From: Exiguobacterium artemiae 255-15
Lineage (GTDB): Bacteria; Bacillota; Bacilli; Exiguobacteriales; Exiguobacteriaceae
Assembly (NCBI RefSeq): GCF_000019905.1
Contig: NC_010556.1
Location: 150,001-214,000, forward strand
Length of the DNA: 64,000 nucleotides
Reading direction: 5' to 3'
The position numbers and the translations under genes are program-made. Under the pieces are notes generated by a model that worked only from the letters and a program-made list of their open reading frames with translations, searched no databases and had not been told where the DNA came from. Shown in pieces: positions 53,345-62,672 of the stretch. Numbering within the stretch: the stretch's first letter is position 1; the number at the start of each line of letters is the position of its first letter.

Positions 53345-54403
53345 TTACGGTGTTTTCTTGAAAAGCCAGTTGACGTTTGGAGATAACAACGGTCGGAACA
53401 ATCGAACGATCGGACGACTGGATAAAATCCACACGAAGAACAGCGCAAGCAAGAAGGATGAACCGATTAATAGCACCGGTGATTCGGCAATCCACGGCGG
53501 AACAAAATCACGGAACAGCCGGACGATAAACGAATGTAATAGATAAATCGCCAACGTCTGAATTCCGATTTGATCAAACCGTTCGCCGAAGGAGCGATGC
53601 GGGACCATCATCAGCACAGAGAAGATCATCACGGTACTGACCGCATATAAAAAGAGCTGGATCAAGGCACCTTTGAGAACCGGTACATCGAATTCACCGT
53701 ACGTATCCCGGTAGAACAACCAGACTGTATCAAATCCATTTTTAGTCCAAACGGCCATAGCGACAGCGATGGCAACGGAAATGATCAATCCGGTCAAACG
53801 ACCGAGGGGTGACGTCAGCCGGTCACGAATCTGCCCGTCCGCGAGCCATCCCCGCTCTTTGATGAGATAGCCCATCAAAAAGAACGGATAAAAACTGACG
53901 ACCTTCTGTAAGGAAAGGAAGTTCGTGATGGAAACCGGATTGGCATTGATCAGCAGGGCAAACGCAATACTGATTAACAACGGATAACGTAAGGCCAGGA
54001 ATCCAGGCGTCACGATTTGCCAAATGATGATCCCGAGCAGATACCAGAGCGTCCAGCTCGGAACAAGCGGATGAAGCAACCCGTCAATCAAGCCGTCGAC
54101 CGTCTTTTCATTGACGTAAGCGAGATAGACTTCATGAATCGACTGCCAGATGAAGTAGAGGACGACAAACGAAATGATTCGTTTGGGTCTGACTTCCTTA
54201 AAAAAGTACCCGCTCATGAAGATGAACGCCGGCATATGCAGTAAATAAATGATGTTGTAGACCATCTGCACCGGATCATTTTGCTCAAGATTACGGAACG
54301 TTTCAATCAGATGGCCGAACACGACCATGAAAATCAATAATACTTTGTAGTTCCCGAGCCAATGATCATAAGAAAAGGTCATTGGTTTTGGTGTTGGATT
54401 CAT
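53345..54403 (-). CDS. acyltransferase family 3 membrane protein
   Basis: 352 residues with about ten hydrophobic helices. The N-terminus YDHWLGNYKVLLIFMVVFGHLIETF carries the H of the family (GHLIE), and YLLHMPAFIFMSGYFFKE resembles fucose 4-O-acetylase-like enzymes that transfer acetyl groups to sugars or polymers. The gene overlaps the upstream CDP-glycerophosphotransferase gene by four bases (ATGA). A role in O-acetylating a teichoic-acid-type polymer is therefore likely but unproven. Confidence 0.87.
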   Translation of the reverse strand: MNPTPKPMTFSYDHWLGNYKVLLIFMVVFGHLIETFRNLEQNDPVQMVYNIIYLLHMPAFIFMSGYFFKEVRPKRIISFVVLYFIWQSIHEVYLAYVNEKTVDGLIDGLLHPLVPSWTLWYLLGIIIWQIVTPGFLALRYPLLISIAFALLINANPVSITNFLSLQKVVSFYPFFLMGYLIKERGWLADGQIRDRLTSPLGRLTGLIISVAIAVAMAVWTKNGFDTVWLFYRDTYGEFDVPVLKGALIQLFLYAVSTVMIFSVLMMVPHRSFGERFDQIGIQTLAIYLLHSFIVRLFRDFVPPWIAESPVLLIGSSFLLALFFVWILSSRPIVRLFRPLLSPNVNWLFKKTP

Positions 54404-56166
54404 TTGTCTTCTCCAAGAATGATTTGATCGACGAAACGCTGGCTCGATTTTCCGTCCTGGTGTTCGAAGAAATATTCCGCAAAGGCTTTGACGTTCTGCA
54501 TCTCGAAATCTTCGTTTTTGATCCGTTCAATCAACTCTTCCGACGTACGGACGATCGGTCCCGGGACGAATTCTTCAAAGTCATAGTAGAAGTCGCGTTT
54601 TGAGATGTAATCTTCCAAATCGTAAGCGAAGAATAACATCGGACGGTCGAGCAGTGAAAATTCAAAACAAGTCGAAGAATAATCGGTAATCAAAATATCA
54701 GAGACGAACAGCAATTCGTTGATTTCCCGGTAGTCCGTCAAATCGAGGAAGAAGTCCGCATATACTTCCGGAATCTCCATCCGGCGGCGGACGAACGGAT
54801 GCATCTTCAAGACGAAGACATAATCTTCATGGAACGCTTCGTATAAAGCATCCAAATCAAGTTGACTGAAGTCATAATGGGCACTTTTGGCGCCGTTCCC
54901 ACGGAAAGTCGGGGCGAACATGATGACTTTTTTTGTTTTGAAGACAGGGTATTCTTCATAAATCCGTTCTTTGGCTTCGGCGATATACGTTTGATCAAAG
55001 AACATGTCTGTCCGGGGAATCCCGGTTGCGATGACTTGATCTTCCCTTAGGCCGAATCCTTCCGCGTAATGACGGGCGACGTTATGCGAGCTGACGATGG
55101 CTTTCGTGTAATTCCGGTGGCTGAGCGAGTTGGCGCTTGGACCACCCGGTTTGCCAAGACGGCTGTATCCGAATGTCTTGAAAGCTCCGACAGCATGCCA
55201 GACCTGGACCAGGTCGCTTCCTTTTCGGATGTTGAGCGGATAAATCATCGGATAAAAATCGTCGACCAAAATCGTTTTCGCCGTCGCGAGGTGGTAAGGC
55301 AATGTAAATTTGTCGCGCCAATCACGGCGGGACTGTAAGTTCGGTTTGAAGAACGTCTTCACGTCCAGGTTTAAATCCCGGCGCTCGATTTCGTTTAAGA
55401 TATAGGCGAAGTTTCCGCTGACGTCACTTCGCGAGTCGGAAGCAAAAACAACTTTATTGTCTTGAATCGGTTGTGTCCACTTCGTGACATTGTAAATGCT
55501 CTTGAATGTAAAACGACGGAATTTGAACGCACGCTTCCGCCAATTCTTCTTGGATTTATTGAATTTTTCAATCAAGCGGATAAACCGTTTCGTCTCTCCC
55601 TGCTTAAGGGAATGGAAACCTAGGGTATTGCTGTATTCTGAATACTGGACGACCAGTTCATATTCAAGTTTGAGCAGGACGTTACTATGTTTTGTGTCAA
55701 CACGATAAATGACCGGAATCAAGGAACGTGTGTCTCCAAATGGTGCTTCATGTAAAATGGACTTTCCTTGGACGATTGCGAAGAAAGCATCGAAGTAACC
55801 CATTGGGAGCGGGCGTCCGGTCGGAGTCAGGTGATTGAGATCAAGCTCACCGCTGAATGTTTCTTCTGTCCAGTCACCTTCGAACGGGAAACGAAGAATG
55901 AATGTCCGCTTGTTCCGTTTGTTGCGGAAAATGACGGCCCGTTCTAAAGGAATCGGTTCCGCTGGTGCCTCGGACTGGATGTATCCATCGTCCGGTTGTG
56001 TTTCTTCTGTGTCTTCAGGAGCGGCAGGATTCTCAAAAAGTAGCTGTTCGGCCTGAATGAAATCAGTTAATCCGAAAAGACGTGCCTCGAAGCGGAATTT
56101 GGTTCCCGCCAGTTCTAGATAGTTAACGTGTGCCTGTAACGTCGGCATCTGTGTTTCTTCTGTCAA
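54400..56166 (-). CDS. CDP-glycerol/ribitol glycerophosphotransferase (TagF/TarF-like)
   Basis: 588 residues. The C-terminal half (about 235-585) is the Glyphos_transf domain: KVVFASDSRSDVSGNFAYI, LVQVWHAVGAFKTFGYS (catalytic His), KVIMFAPTFRGNG, FVLKMHPFV, LITDYSSTCFEFSLLDRPMLFF. The N-terminal 230 residues are a beta-rich accessory region seen in larger Tag/Tar polymerases. It adds alditol-phosphate units to a membrane-bound teichoic acid. The start is TTG after GAGGAGAG. It is co-transcribed with the acyltransferase. Confidence 0.9.
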   Translation of the reverse strand: MTEETQMPTLQAHVNYLELAGTKFRFEARLFGLTDFIQAEQLLFENPAAPEDTEETQPDDGYIQSEAPAEPIPLERAVIFRNKRNKRTFILRFPFEGDWTEETFSGELDLNHLTPTGRPLPMGYFDAFFAIVQGKSILHEAPFGDTRSLIPVIYRVDTKHSNVLLKLEYELVVQYSEYSNTLGFHSLKQGETKRFIRLIEKFNKSKKNWRKRAFKFRRFTFKSIYNVTKWTQPIQDNKVVFASDSRSDVSGNFAYILNEIERRDLNLDVKTFFKPNLQSRRDWRDKFTLPYHLATAKTILVDDFYPMIYPLNIRKGSDLVQVWHAVGAFKTFGYSRLGKPGGPSANSLSHRNYTKAIVSSHNVARHYAEGFGLREDQVIATGIPRTDMFFDQTYIAEAKERIYEEYPVFKTKKVIMFAPTFRGNGAKSAHYDFSQLDLDALYEAFHEDYVFVLKMHPFVRRRMEIPEVYADFFLDLTDYREINELLFVSDILITDYSSTCFEFSLLDRPMLFFAYDLEDYISKRDFYYDFEEFVPGPIVRTSEELIERIKNEDFEMQNVKAFAEYFFEHQDGKSSQRFVDQIILGEDK

Positions 56167-56283
56167 AACAATCTCTCCTCGCTTAAATGATTACAATGCA
56201 TTTACACAACAATGACAGATTTTTAAAATCATCATGAACATAGTATAGTGATATTAGAAATCATCCATCATTATATCGTGACG

Positions 56284-56322
56284 AAGCAAAAAAAATAGAA
56301 CTTCGTCTATTTTTTTTGCTTT
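56284..56322. terminator. bidirectional-looking hairpin between divergent tar-type genes
   Basis: GCAAAAAAAATAGA pairs with TCTATTTTTTTTGC over a short loop. It sits in a divergent intergenic region, where it may insulate or attenuate rather than end a gene. Confidence 0.5.
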
Positions 56323-56423
56323 TGGCGGATAGAGTCATTAGAAAAAGATCATATTTTTTAAACATAGCCACATCGCTGGTAAGTGGAAACAAAAAACTTT
56401 TTTTATTAAGGGAGGGAAGCAGA

Positions 56424-56477
56424 GTGACCCATGACAGCGCCATTGTCTATGGATGGGTCCTTTGCGATACAAGATGA
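56424..56477 (+). CDS. 17-residue upstream ORF coupled to tarI
   Basis: GTG-start ORF ([17 protein letters not shown]) with GGAGG eight bases upstream. Its TGA overlaps the tarI start (ATGA). tarI itself has no visible ribosome site, so it is probably translated by re-initiation from this ORF. The ORF also spans a hairpin: GACCCAT (56426-56432) pairs with ATGGGTC (56453-56459), with GACA/TGTC inside. The features are seen directly; translation is inferred. Confidence 0.5.
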   Translation: MTHDSAIVYGWVLCDTR

Positions 56478-57187
56478 TTTATGCAGCAATCTTAGCAGGC
56501 GGAAAAGGAACGAGAATGGGGAATGTCGATCGTCCTAAACAATTCCTGTCAATCGGAGAACGTCCGATTATCGTGCATACCGTTGAAAAGTTTCTTTTAC
56601 ACGAAGATTTTGATCAAATCATTATTGTGACCCCAACGGCTTGGATTAACTATACACGTGATATTCTTGAGAAATATATCGGAACCGATGAGCGGATCGT
56701 CATCACGGCAGGCGGAAGCGACCGCAACGAGTCCATCATGGCGGCGATCAACTGGATTGAAAATAAAAACGGTTTGACAGACGAAGACGTCATCGTTACA
56801 CACGATGCAGTCCGTCCGTTCTTGACGCACCGGATCATCAAAGAAAACATTTCAACGGCACTCGAGTACGGAGCATGTGATACCGTCATCTCGGCGATTG
56901 ATACGATCGTCGCTTCGACGGACGGAAAAACGATTTCCGATATTCCGGTCCGCGATCAGATGTATCAAGGACAGACGCCGCAAAGTTTCCAAATCACAAA
57001 ACTCAAAAATCATTACGAAGCATTATCAAGCGATGAGCGGGCAATTTTGACGGATGCCTGTAAGATTCTCTTGCTTAAAGGGGAAGCGGTGGCTCTCGTC
57101 ACAGGTGAGTTGTTTAATATTAAAGTAACGACACCTTACGATCTCCGCATCGCCAATGCTATTTTGAAGGAGCAGATTCACCAATGA
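56474..57187 (+). CDS. tarI: D-ribitol-5-phosphate cytidylyltransferase TarI
   Basis: Makes CDP-ribitol from ribitol-5-phosphate for wall teichoic acid. About 237 residues of the IspD/TarI fold: the N-terminal [11 protein letters not shown] nucleotide loop, [20 protein letters not shown] and TPQSFQ. It resembles IspD, but the neighbours tarJ and a Tar polymerase indicate TarI. The start at 56474 ([10 protein letters not shown]) fits the family N-terminus; an in-frame ATG at 56453 would add seven residues and has no ribosome site. The stop overlaps tarJ by four bases. Confidence 0.93.
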   Translation: MIYAAILAGGKGTRMGNVDRPKQFLSIGERPIIVHTVEKFLLHEDFDQIIIVTPTAWINYTRDILEKYIGTDERIVITAGGSDRNESIMAAINWIENKNGLTDEDVIVTHDAVRPFLTHRIIKENISTALEYGACDTVISAIDTIVASTDGKTISDIPVRDQMYQGQTPQSFQITKLKNHYEALSSDERAILTDACKILLLKGEAVALVTGELFNIKVTTPYDLRIANAILKEQIHQ

Positions 57188-58209
57188 TTAACCAAGTCTA
57201 TCAACTCGTGGCGCCACGCCAAATCGAGGTGACGTACGACGAACGGTCACTCAATTCAGACCGGGTCGTCGTTCGTCCGACGTATTTATCGATTTGTCAC
57301 GCGGATCAACGTTACTTTACGGGCAGCCGCAGTGCGGAAGTATTGGCAAAGAAGTTACCGATGGCGATGATTCATGAAGGCATCGGGAAAGTAGTGCATG
57401 ACCCGTCTGGAACGTTTAAGATCGGTACGTTGGTCGCAATGGTTCCGAACACACCGTCGGAAACAGATGACATCATCGGAGAAAACTACTTGCGGACAAG
57501 CCGTTTCCGCTCGAGCGGTTATGACGGCTATATGCAGGATTATGTCTTCATTCAGCCCGATCGTCTTGTCGAAGTACCGGCTGATCTTGACCCGGAAGTC
57601 GCAGCCTTCACGGAACTGGTCAGTGTATCCGTTCATGCCATGACACGTTTTGATCAGATTGCCCACAGCCGTCGGGAAACATTCGGTGTCTGGGGAGACG
57701 GGAACCTCGGATTCATTACAGCATTGATGTTACGCAAACTGTATCCGGAAGCAAAATTGCTTGTCTTCGGAAAAACGCAATCGAAGCTCGATTACTTCTC
57801 GTTTGCTGATGAAACATATTATATTGATCAAATTCCGGACGACGTATCATTTAATCACGGATTTGAATGTGTTGGTGGAATCGGAAGTCAGTATGCGATT
57901 AATCAAATGATTGATTACATCATTCCAGAAGGAACGATGGCACTGCTCGGCGTTTCCGAAGACCCGGTTTCCGTCAATACGCGGATGATTCTTGAAAAAG
58001 GATTACGTGTCTACGGATCAAGCCGGAGTACACCGGCTGATTTTGCACGGACGATGGAATTGTATCAAATGTATCCGGATATTCCGGCCTATTTGTCGAA
58101 TCTCGTGTCCGGTGTTTTCCAGATTCGACAAATCGAAGATATTCATCAAGCATTTGAAAGTGATTTGACGAATCGTTTCGGTAAAACCGTCATGGAATGG
58201 TGCATGTAA
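57184..58209 (+). CDS. tarJ: ribulose-5-phosphate reductase TarJ
   Basis: Zinc-type alcohol dehydrogenase homologue that reduces ribulose-5-phosphate to ribitol-5-phosphate with NADPH, feeding TarI. The 341 residues include [10 protein letters not shown] (zinc-site Cys), a degenerate GHE region MIHEGIGKV, and the nucleotide-binding [17 protein letters not shown] (about 160-176). tarI-tarJ pairs are translationally coupled in Bacillales, as here. The polymerase gene follows after 31 bases. Confidence 0.94.
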   Translation: MINQVYQLVAPRQIEVTYDERSLNSDRVVVRPTYLSICHADQRYFTGSRSAEVLAKKLPMAMIHEGIGKVVHDPSGTFKIGTLVAMVPNTPSETDDIIGENYLRTSRFRSSGYDGYMQDYVFIQPDRLVEVPADLDPEVAAFTELVSVSVHAMTRFDQIAHSRRETFGVWGDGNLGFITALMLRKLYPEAKLLVFGKTQSKLDYFSFADETYYIDQIPDDVSFNHGFECVGGIGSQYAINQMIDYIIPEGTMALLGVSEDPVSVNTRMILEKGLRVYGSSRSTPADFARTMELYQMYPDIPAYLSNLVSGVFQIRQIEDIHQAFESDLTNRFGKTVMEWCM

Positions 58210-58240
58210 GAATGAAAGCGGAAAGAGAAGGGATCACGTT

Positions 58241-59449
58241 ATGAAACAGAAATTACGTTTGATTCAGCGGCGAACAGTCCACTATTTGCTTGTCGTGACG
58301 TATTGGATCTCGAAGTTCTTTCCGGTACAGACAAAAAAAGTCGTCTTTGCGACCTATCGTTCGGATAAGCTCGTCGATAACTTTCGCGCCGTTTATGATG
58401 AACTTGAAAGTCGTGAACTCGGTTTTCAATATGTCTTTTTATTGAAACGTTTTCCACAAAATCTGATCGGACAAATCAAATACGTCTTTCATATGATGCG
58501 GGCGACATACGAACTGGCGACGGCCCGGTACTTCATCATTGATGACTATTACTATCCGGTCTATGTCTCGAAGTTGCGCAAGGGGACGGAAGTCATTCAG
58601 TTGTGGCATGCCTGCGGCGCCTTCAAGAAGTTCGGCTACAGCGTCCTCGATAAGTCCTATTCACCGGATGACGATTACTTGAAGATGGTGGCGATCCACC
58701 GGAACTATTCGAAAGTGTATGTTTCCGGAGAAGCCTGCATTGGACCGTTTGCTGAAGCATTTGGGATGGATTCCACCCGGATCCATCCGCTGGGTGTTCC
58801 GCGGACCGATCAGTTACTGAACCGGGAGCGGCAAGTTCAGATTGAGCATAAACTCTATGACCGGTATCCGGAGTGGCGGTCGAAAAAGCTGATTTTACTG
58901 GCACCGACATTCCGAGGAAATGGACAAACGACAGCGCATTACGATCAGGAACTGGATTTCCAGCAGTTTCGTGAACAGTTGGGACCGGATCATATCCTGC
59001 TGTTACGGATGCATCCGTTTGTCTTGAACCGTCCGGTCGTACCGGCAGAATTTTCAAACCAAATCATTGATATGACGGATTATCCGGATATCAATGACTT
59101 GATGCAGGTAGCGGATATTTTAGTGACCGATTATTCTTCCGTTATTTTTGAATTTGCTTTACTGAAAAAACCAATCATCTTGCTCGTGAACGATTTGAAC
59201 GCGTATAGGGAAGAACGTGATTTTTACTTCCCATACGAATCCTTTGTACCGGGACCAATTGTTTCGTCATTCAATGACGTCATTTCCTGGATCAAGGCAG
59301 GTCAGTTCGAACCGGAACAGATTGAAGATTTCGCGGCACGGTTCTTTACGTATCAAGACGGACTGGCGACAAAACGGATCGTCAATCATATATTGACGGG
59401 AGCGCTCCCGGATGCACCGATGCGTCCAGAAGAACGGAAGACCGTTTGA
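58241..59449 (+). CDS. CDP-ribitol/glycerol phosphotransferase (TarL/TarF-like)
   Basis: 402 residues consisting almost only of the Glyphos_transf domain: KKVVFATYRSDKLVDNF, VIQLWHACGAFKKFGYS (catalytic His), LGVPRTD, KLILLAPTFRGNG, LLLRMHPFV, ILVTDYSSVIFEFALLKKPIILL. With tarI and tarJ directly upstream, CDP-ribitol is the likely donor. It lacks the long N-terminal extension of the divergent homologue at 54400, so the two may act at different steps. ATG follows AGAGAAGGGATC. Confidence 0.9.
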   Translation: MKQKLRLIQRRTVHYLLVVTYWISKFFPVQTKKVVFATYRSDKLVDNFRAVYDELESRELGFQYVFLLKRFPQNLIGQIKYVFHMMRATYELATARYFIIDDYYYPVYVSKLRKGTEVIQLWHACGAFKKFGYSVLDKSYSPDDDYLKMVAIHRNYSKVYVSGEACIGPFAEAFGMDSTRIHPLGVPRTDQLLNRERQVQIEHKLYDRYPEWRSKKLILLAPTFRGNGQTTAHYDQELDFQQFREQLGPDHILLLRMHPFVLNRPVVPAEFSNQIIDMTDYPDINDLMQVADILVTDYSSVIFEFALLKKPIILLVNDLNAYREERDFYFPYESFVPGPIVSSFNDVISWIKAGQFEPEQIEDFAARFFTYQDGLATKRIVNHILTGALPDAPMRPEERKTV

Positions 59450-59472
59450 TTTAATCGAAGCGGATGAAACGA

Positions 59473-59510
59473 AACAAAGGTGGTGGATACTAAATCCGCC
59501 ACCTTTGTTT
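59473..59510 (+). terminator. terminator of the tarI-tarJ-tarL-like operon
   Basis: ACAAAGGTGG-GGAT pairs with ATCC-CCACCTTTGT with small mismatches. Confidence 0.85.
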
Positions 59511-59530
59511 GTCGTTCGGAATCAAACATC

Positions 59531-59590
59531 AAAAAAAGCGTCCGTCTTTTACGATTCCGTTTGGGGAGGGAATGAAAAGAAGGACGCTTT
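59531..59590 (-). terminator. long hairpin terminator of the nitroreductase gene
   Basis: AAAGCGTCC and GGACGCTTT frame inner TCTTTT/AAAAGA and ATTCC/GGAAT stems, about 20 pairs in all. On the minus strand the hairpin ends in T7, so it serves the nitroreductase gene. Confidence 0.75.
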
Positions 59591-59650
59591 AACTATTATG
59601 ATGGGGCTTGATTGGCGCGGACAGGGGTAGTCCGCAGAATGCGCACCGGT

Positions 59651-60208
59651 TTAGAAGTGCGTTAACTTGTCACGTGCTGCCGTTCGTTTTTTCAGCGGAG
59701 GAATTAAGGCGGGCCATCCGAATTGGATGATTCCTGCGACACGTTCATTTTCGGAAGCGCCGATCATTTCGGCATATTCCTCCGTGAACCAATGTTTTCC
59801 GCTTTTCCAGCAACAGCCGAGACCCAGTTCAGTCGCGAGAAGCTGAACGTTTTGAATCATGGCAGCAGTCGCGAGCAGATCTTCCATCTGCTGATCCTCT
59901 GTTCCTTTTACTTCATATAAAACGGTCAAATAAACAGGAACATCTGCAAATTTTTGACGCATCATCTGGCGTTGTTCGTCTGTTTTTTGATCCAGCTGTC
60001 CCCGCTTGGCAAGCAGCGTCATCAATTGGTCGACATACCGCTCTTGGCTTTCTTCGTTAACGAGGACAAATCGCCAAGGTTCACGCAATTTATGAGTCGG
60101 AGCATAGATGGCGGCTTCGAGAATTTCTTCAATCATTTCATTTGGAACCGGCTGATCGGTGTAAGCACGGACGGATCGTCGTTCTAAAATCAGTTGTCGG
60201 GTGTTCAT
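59651..60208 (-). CDS. nitroreductase-family FMN protein, Fur-controlled
   Basis: About 185 residues of the FMN-dependent nitroreductase fold: RRSVRAYTDQPVPNEMIEEILEAAIYAPTHKLREPWRF (FMN-binding Arg and Ser residues), an ATAAMIQNVQLLATELGLGCCWKSG helix and a C-terminal IIQFGWPALIPPLKKR. The substrate is unknown. The start at 60208 (MNTRQLI) follows AGGAGATGATCACC; the in-frame ATG at 60217 abuts the ribosome site. A Fur box inside its promoter links expression to iron limitation. Confidence 0.9.
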   Translation of the reverse strand: MNTRQLILERRSVRAYTDQPVPNEMIEEILEAAIYAPTHKLREPWRFVLVNEESQERYVDQLMTLLAKRGQLDQKTDEQRQMMRQKFADVPVYLTVLYEVKGTEDQQMEDLLATAAMIQNVQLLATELGLGCCWKSGKHWFTEEYAEMIGASENERVAGIIQFGWPALIPPLKKRTAARDKLTHF

Positions 60209-60239
60209 GGTGATCATCTCCTGACGTAAGTACTCTTAG

Positions 60240-60269
60240 AATATAATTGATAACGATTATCATTGTCAA
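60240..60269 (-). promoter_or_regulatory. promoter with an embedded Fur box
   Basis: On the minus strand, TTGACA (60269-60264) and TATATT (60245-60240) are 18 nt apart. Between them lies TGATAACGATTATCA (60248-60262), matching the 7-1-7 Fur box. Fur bound with iron would cover the promoter spacer. Confidence 0.85.
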
Positions 60270-60280
60270 CGGTTAATTAA

Positions 60281-60307
60281 AAAAACGCTGGTTCGAATCA
60301 GCGTTTG
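60281..60307 (-). terminator. terminator overlapping the end of the membrane protein gene
   Basis: On the minus strand AAACGCTG pairs with CAGCGTTT and runs into T7. The stem includes the stop codon of the gene at 60298. Confidence 0.8.
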
Positions 60308-60834
60308 TCGGGTGAAGCAGCAATTTTTTTCTTGAGTTGCCGAATTCGGAATAAGGCGAACAAGTAATGTGCGAAATAGAGCGTGAAGCCAAAGAATACA
60401 GCTATCATGATATTAATCTGGACCCCGGGCACGACAGTTAAGTTCGCAAAAAGAAGCACGCCCATCGAGAAAGTATAAAGGACAGCTTCCAGTAATTGCG
60501 GCATCATCCGGTTTTTCTTCAGGAAAAACGACCGGATAATCGGCAAAATCACGAAGCTGACGAGACGATCCAGCAGACCGATCACTAATATGCTGATGAT
60601 GATGGACAAAGGTCCTGCGAAGTATAATAAGTGTGGAAATAAGACATAAGAAACGAGCAGTAACGGTCCGATCAACAGGAAGATGGAGACGGACGCACGG
60701 AAAAAGATGAATAGACTGTTGATACTGATCAAAAAGGCACGTGTGACCTTTTGAGACCAGGATGAAGGGCGTCCGACTTGCCAGGCGAAACAGCAGGCAA
60801 AGATGAACGCATAAAATTGCAGAAAGGCAACCAT
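60298..60834 (-). CDS. integral membrane protein, function unknown
   Basis: About 178 residues with four to five hydrophobic helices (MVAFLQFYAFIFACCFAW, LISINSLFIFF, ASVSIFLLIGPLLLVSYVLFPHLLYF, LSIIISILVIGLLDRLVSFVILPIIRSFFL, and a C-terminal pair), ending in a basic tail RIRQLKKKIAASPDKR. The start at 60834 follows AAGGAGATGC; the longer frame is rejected because it reads through the upstream terminator. No family recognised. Single gene. Confidence 0.78.
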   Translation of the reverse strand: MVAFLQFYAFIFACCFAWQVGRPSSWSQKVTRAFLISINSLFIFFRASVSIFLLIGPLLLVSYVLFPHLLYFAGPLSIIISILVIGLLDRLVSFVILPIIRSFFLKKNRMMPQLLEAVLYTFSMGVLLFANLTVVPGVQINIMIAVFFGFTLYFAHYLFALFRIRQLKKKIAASPDKR

Positions 60835-60914
60835 AAAGCATCTCCTTTTAGATATGAAACTCAATGACCCTAGTGTAGCGATTTTAGGAAAGAAGTGCAA
60901 AGGCAAACAACTAA

Positions 60915-60944
60915 AAACCCGTTGACGATGTGCCGCCAACGGGT
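60915..60944 (-). terminator. terminator of the efflux operon
   Basis: AACCCGTTG pairs with CAACGGGTT around a 12-nt loop. On the minus strand it leads into T5, just after the MFS gene. Confidence 0.8.
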
Positions 60945-60956
60945 TCAGGAAAAGCC

Positions 60957-62660
60957 TTAATCGAGATTCGGTTCTTTTTTTCCGTGTAGGAAAAATGACA
61001 AGATCAGGGCGAGTGCAGACAAGACGGTCGCAACCCAAAACGCATCCGTGATTCCGCTGATCGTCGCTTGTTTCGTCAACTGCGTCATCCAGCTGACAGA
61101 AGCGGCTTGCGAACTGCCGAGCTGTTGTCCCAACTCATTTAAATGCTGTGAAAGGGTCGGATCAAGTGTCGTAAACTGATTGGCGTCATCTGCCAGGTGA
61201 GCTGTCGTTTGACGTGTCATGACCGTGACGAGAATCGCTGTTCCGATTGAACCGGCGACCTGACGCAACGTATTTTGTGTTGCATTCCCGTGTGGAATCA
61301 TTTTCATCGGCAAGGCATTCATTCCGGCTGTCATGATTGGCATCATGATGAAAGCCATTCCGAACGACCGGAGCATATAGATACTCATGATCGAATTATA
61401 TGAGGTATTCATATCGAGTTGTGTCAGTTCCCACGTACCGTAGGTCATTAACGTCAAACCGAAAATAGCGAGCGGCCGGATACCGAAGCGGTCAAACAGT
61501 CGACCGGCGATCGGACCCGTGATTCCCATAATCAGTGATCCGGGTAACAACAAGAGACCGGAATCAATCGGTGAGAAACCGCGAATACTCTGCAAGTAAA
61601 TCGGAAGCAGGAGCATCCCGCCGAACAAAGCCATCGTGACGATGATGTTGATGAATAAAGTGAACGAAAACTCCGGTACTTTCAAGACCCGGATATTTAA
61701 CATCGGATCATCCATGGAAAGCTCGCGGAGCGCAAACGTTGCGATCCCTAAAATACCAATCAGAATCGTGCTGATGACGAGCGGGCTGTCCCAACCGTCA
61801 TTACCGGCTTCACTGAATCCGTACAACAGGCTTCCGAAGCCGATCGTACTGAAAACAACACCGAGTGCGTCAAACTTCGGTTTTGATAAAGGCTGAACGA
61901 GTTTAAACCAGGCGACACCGAGTAAGAGTGTCAAAAGACCGAAAAAGGCCATTCCGTAAAACATGACATGCCAATCATAATTCTGAATGACATAGCCGGT
62001 AATCGTCGGACCGACTGCAGGAGCAAGAATCATCGCGATTCCGAGCATCCCCATCGCCGCGCCGCGTTTATGAGGCGGGAACAAAGTCATGAAGACATTT
62101 GAACCGAGCGGCATTAAAATACCGGCACCGGCTGCCTGAACGACACGGCCGATCATCATGACGGGGAAGTTCATCGCCATCGAACAAATGATTGATCCGA
62201 AGAAGAACAATGTCATGGAAACGAGGAACAATTGGCGGAACGTATAACTCCGCATCAAAAAGGCACTGATGGGAATCAGGATGCCGTTGACGAGCATGAA
62301 CCCGGTCGTCAACCATTGTGCCGTCGAAGTCGAGACGTTAAAATCATTGATTAGGACGGGTAACGCGACATTGATCAATGTCTGATTCAAAATCGCGATG
62401 AACATCCCGATCAAGAGTACCGTCAAGACTTTTGGAATACTGATATCTGCCGTCACGAGCGGCGCCCGCTCCTGCGTTTTTACTTGCGGTGCAGGCATCG
62501 GAGCGCTGTCCGGATTGTTGAGTTGCACCTCATCGAGAGGAGCAGGGGCATCAGCAGCACCCGCCAGACGGGCCGGACGTGAACGCCGTGCAATCAGGTT
62601 GACACCGATGATCGTGACAACCATAAAAGCGATGTATCCGAAGAGGAAGGTCGTAGACAT
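60957..62660 (-). CDS. DHA2-family MFS efflux pump (EmrB/QacA-like)
   Basis: 567 residues with 14 helices of the DHA2 group, preceded by one extra N-terminal helix (about 3-25) and a Pro/Ala-rich linker. Signatures are FIAILNQTLINVALPVLINDFNVSTSTAQWLTTGFMLVNG (motif D1) and GIAMILAPAVGPTITGYVIQNYDWHVMFY (motif C). It exports drugs or other small molecules together with the adjacent membrane-fusion protein, 12 bases upstream. The long loop near the C-terminus (about 480-530) is typical for such EmrB proteins. Confidence 0.92.
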   Translation of the reverse strand: MSTTFLFGYIAFMVVTIIGVNLIARRSRPARLAGAADAPAPLDEVQLNNPDSAPMPAPQVKTQERAPLVTADISIPKVLTVLLIGMFIAILNQTLINVALPVLINDFNVSTSTAQWLTTGFMLVNGILIPISAFLMRSYTFRQLFLVSMTLFFFGSIICSMAMNFPVMMIGRVVQAAGAGILMPLGSNVFMTLFPPHKRGAAMGMLGIAMILAPAVGPTITGYVIQNYDWHVMFYGMAFFGLLTLLLGVAWFKLVQPLSKPKFDALGVVFSTIGFGSLLYGFSEAGNDGWDSPLVISTILIGILGIATFALRELSMDDPMLNIRVLKVPEFSFTLFINIIVTMALFGGMLLLPIYLQSIRGFSPIDSGLLLLPGSLIMGITGPIAGRLFDRFGIRPLAIFGLTLMTYGTWELTQLDMNTSYNSIMSIYMLRSFGMAFIMMPIMTAGMNALPMKMIPHGNATQNTLRQVAGSIGTAILVTVMTRQTTAHLADDANQFTTLDPTLSQHLNELGQQLGSSQAASVSWMTQLTKQATISGITDAFWVATVLSALALILSFFLHGKKEPNLD

Positions 62661-62672
62661 AGACGTCCCTCC

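Noticed and set aside
56474-57187. IspD (isoprenoid cytidylyltransferase) identity for tarI
   Set aside because: The fold is shared, but coupling to tarJ and a Tar polymerase favours TarI.
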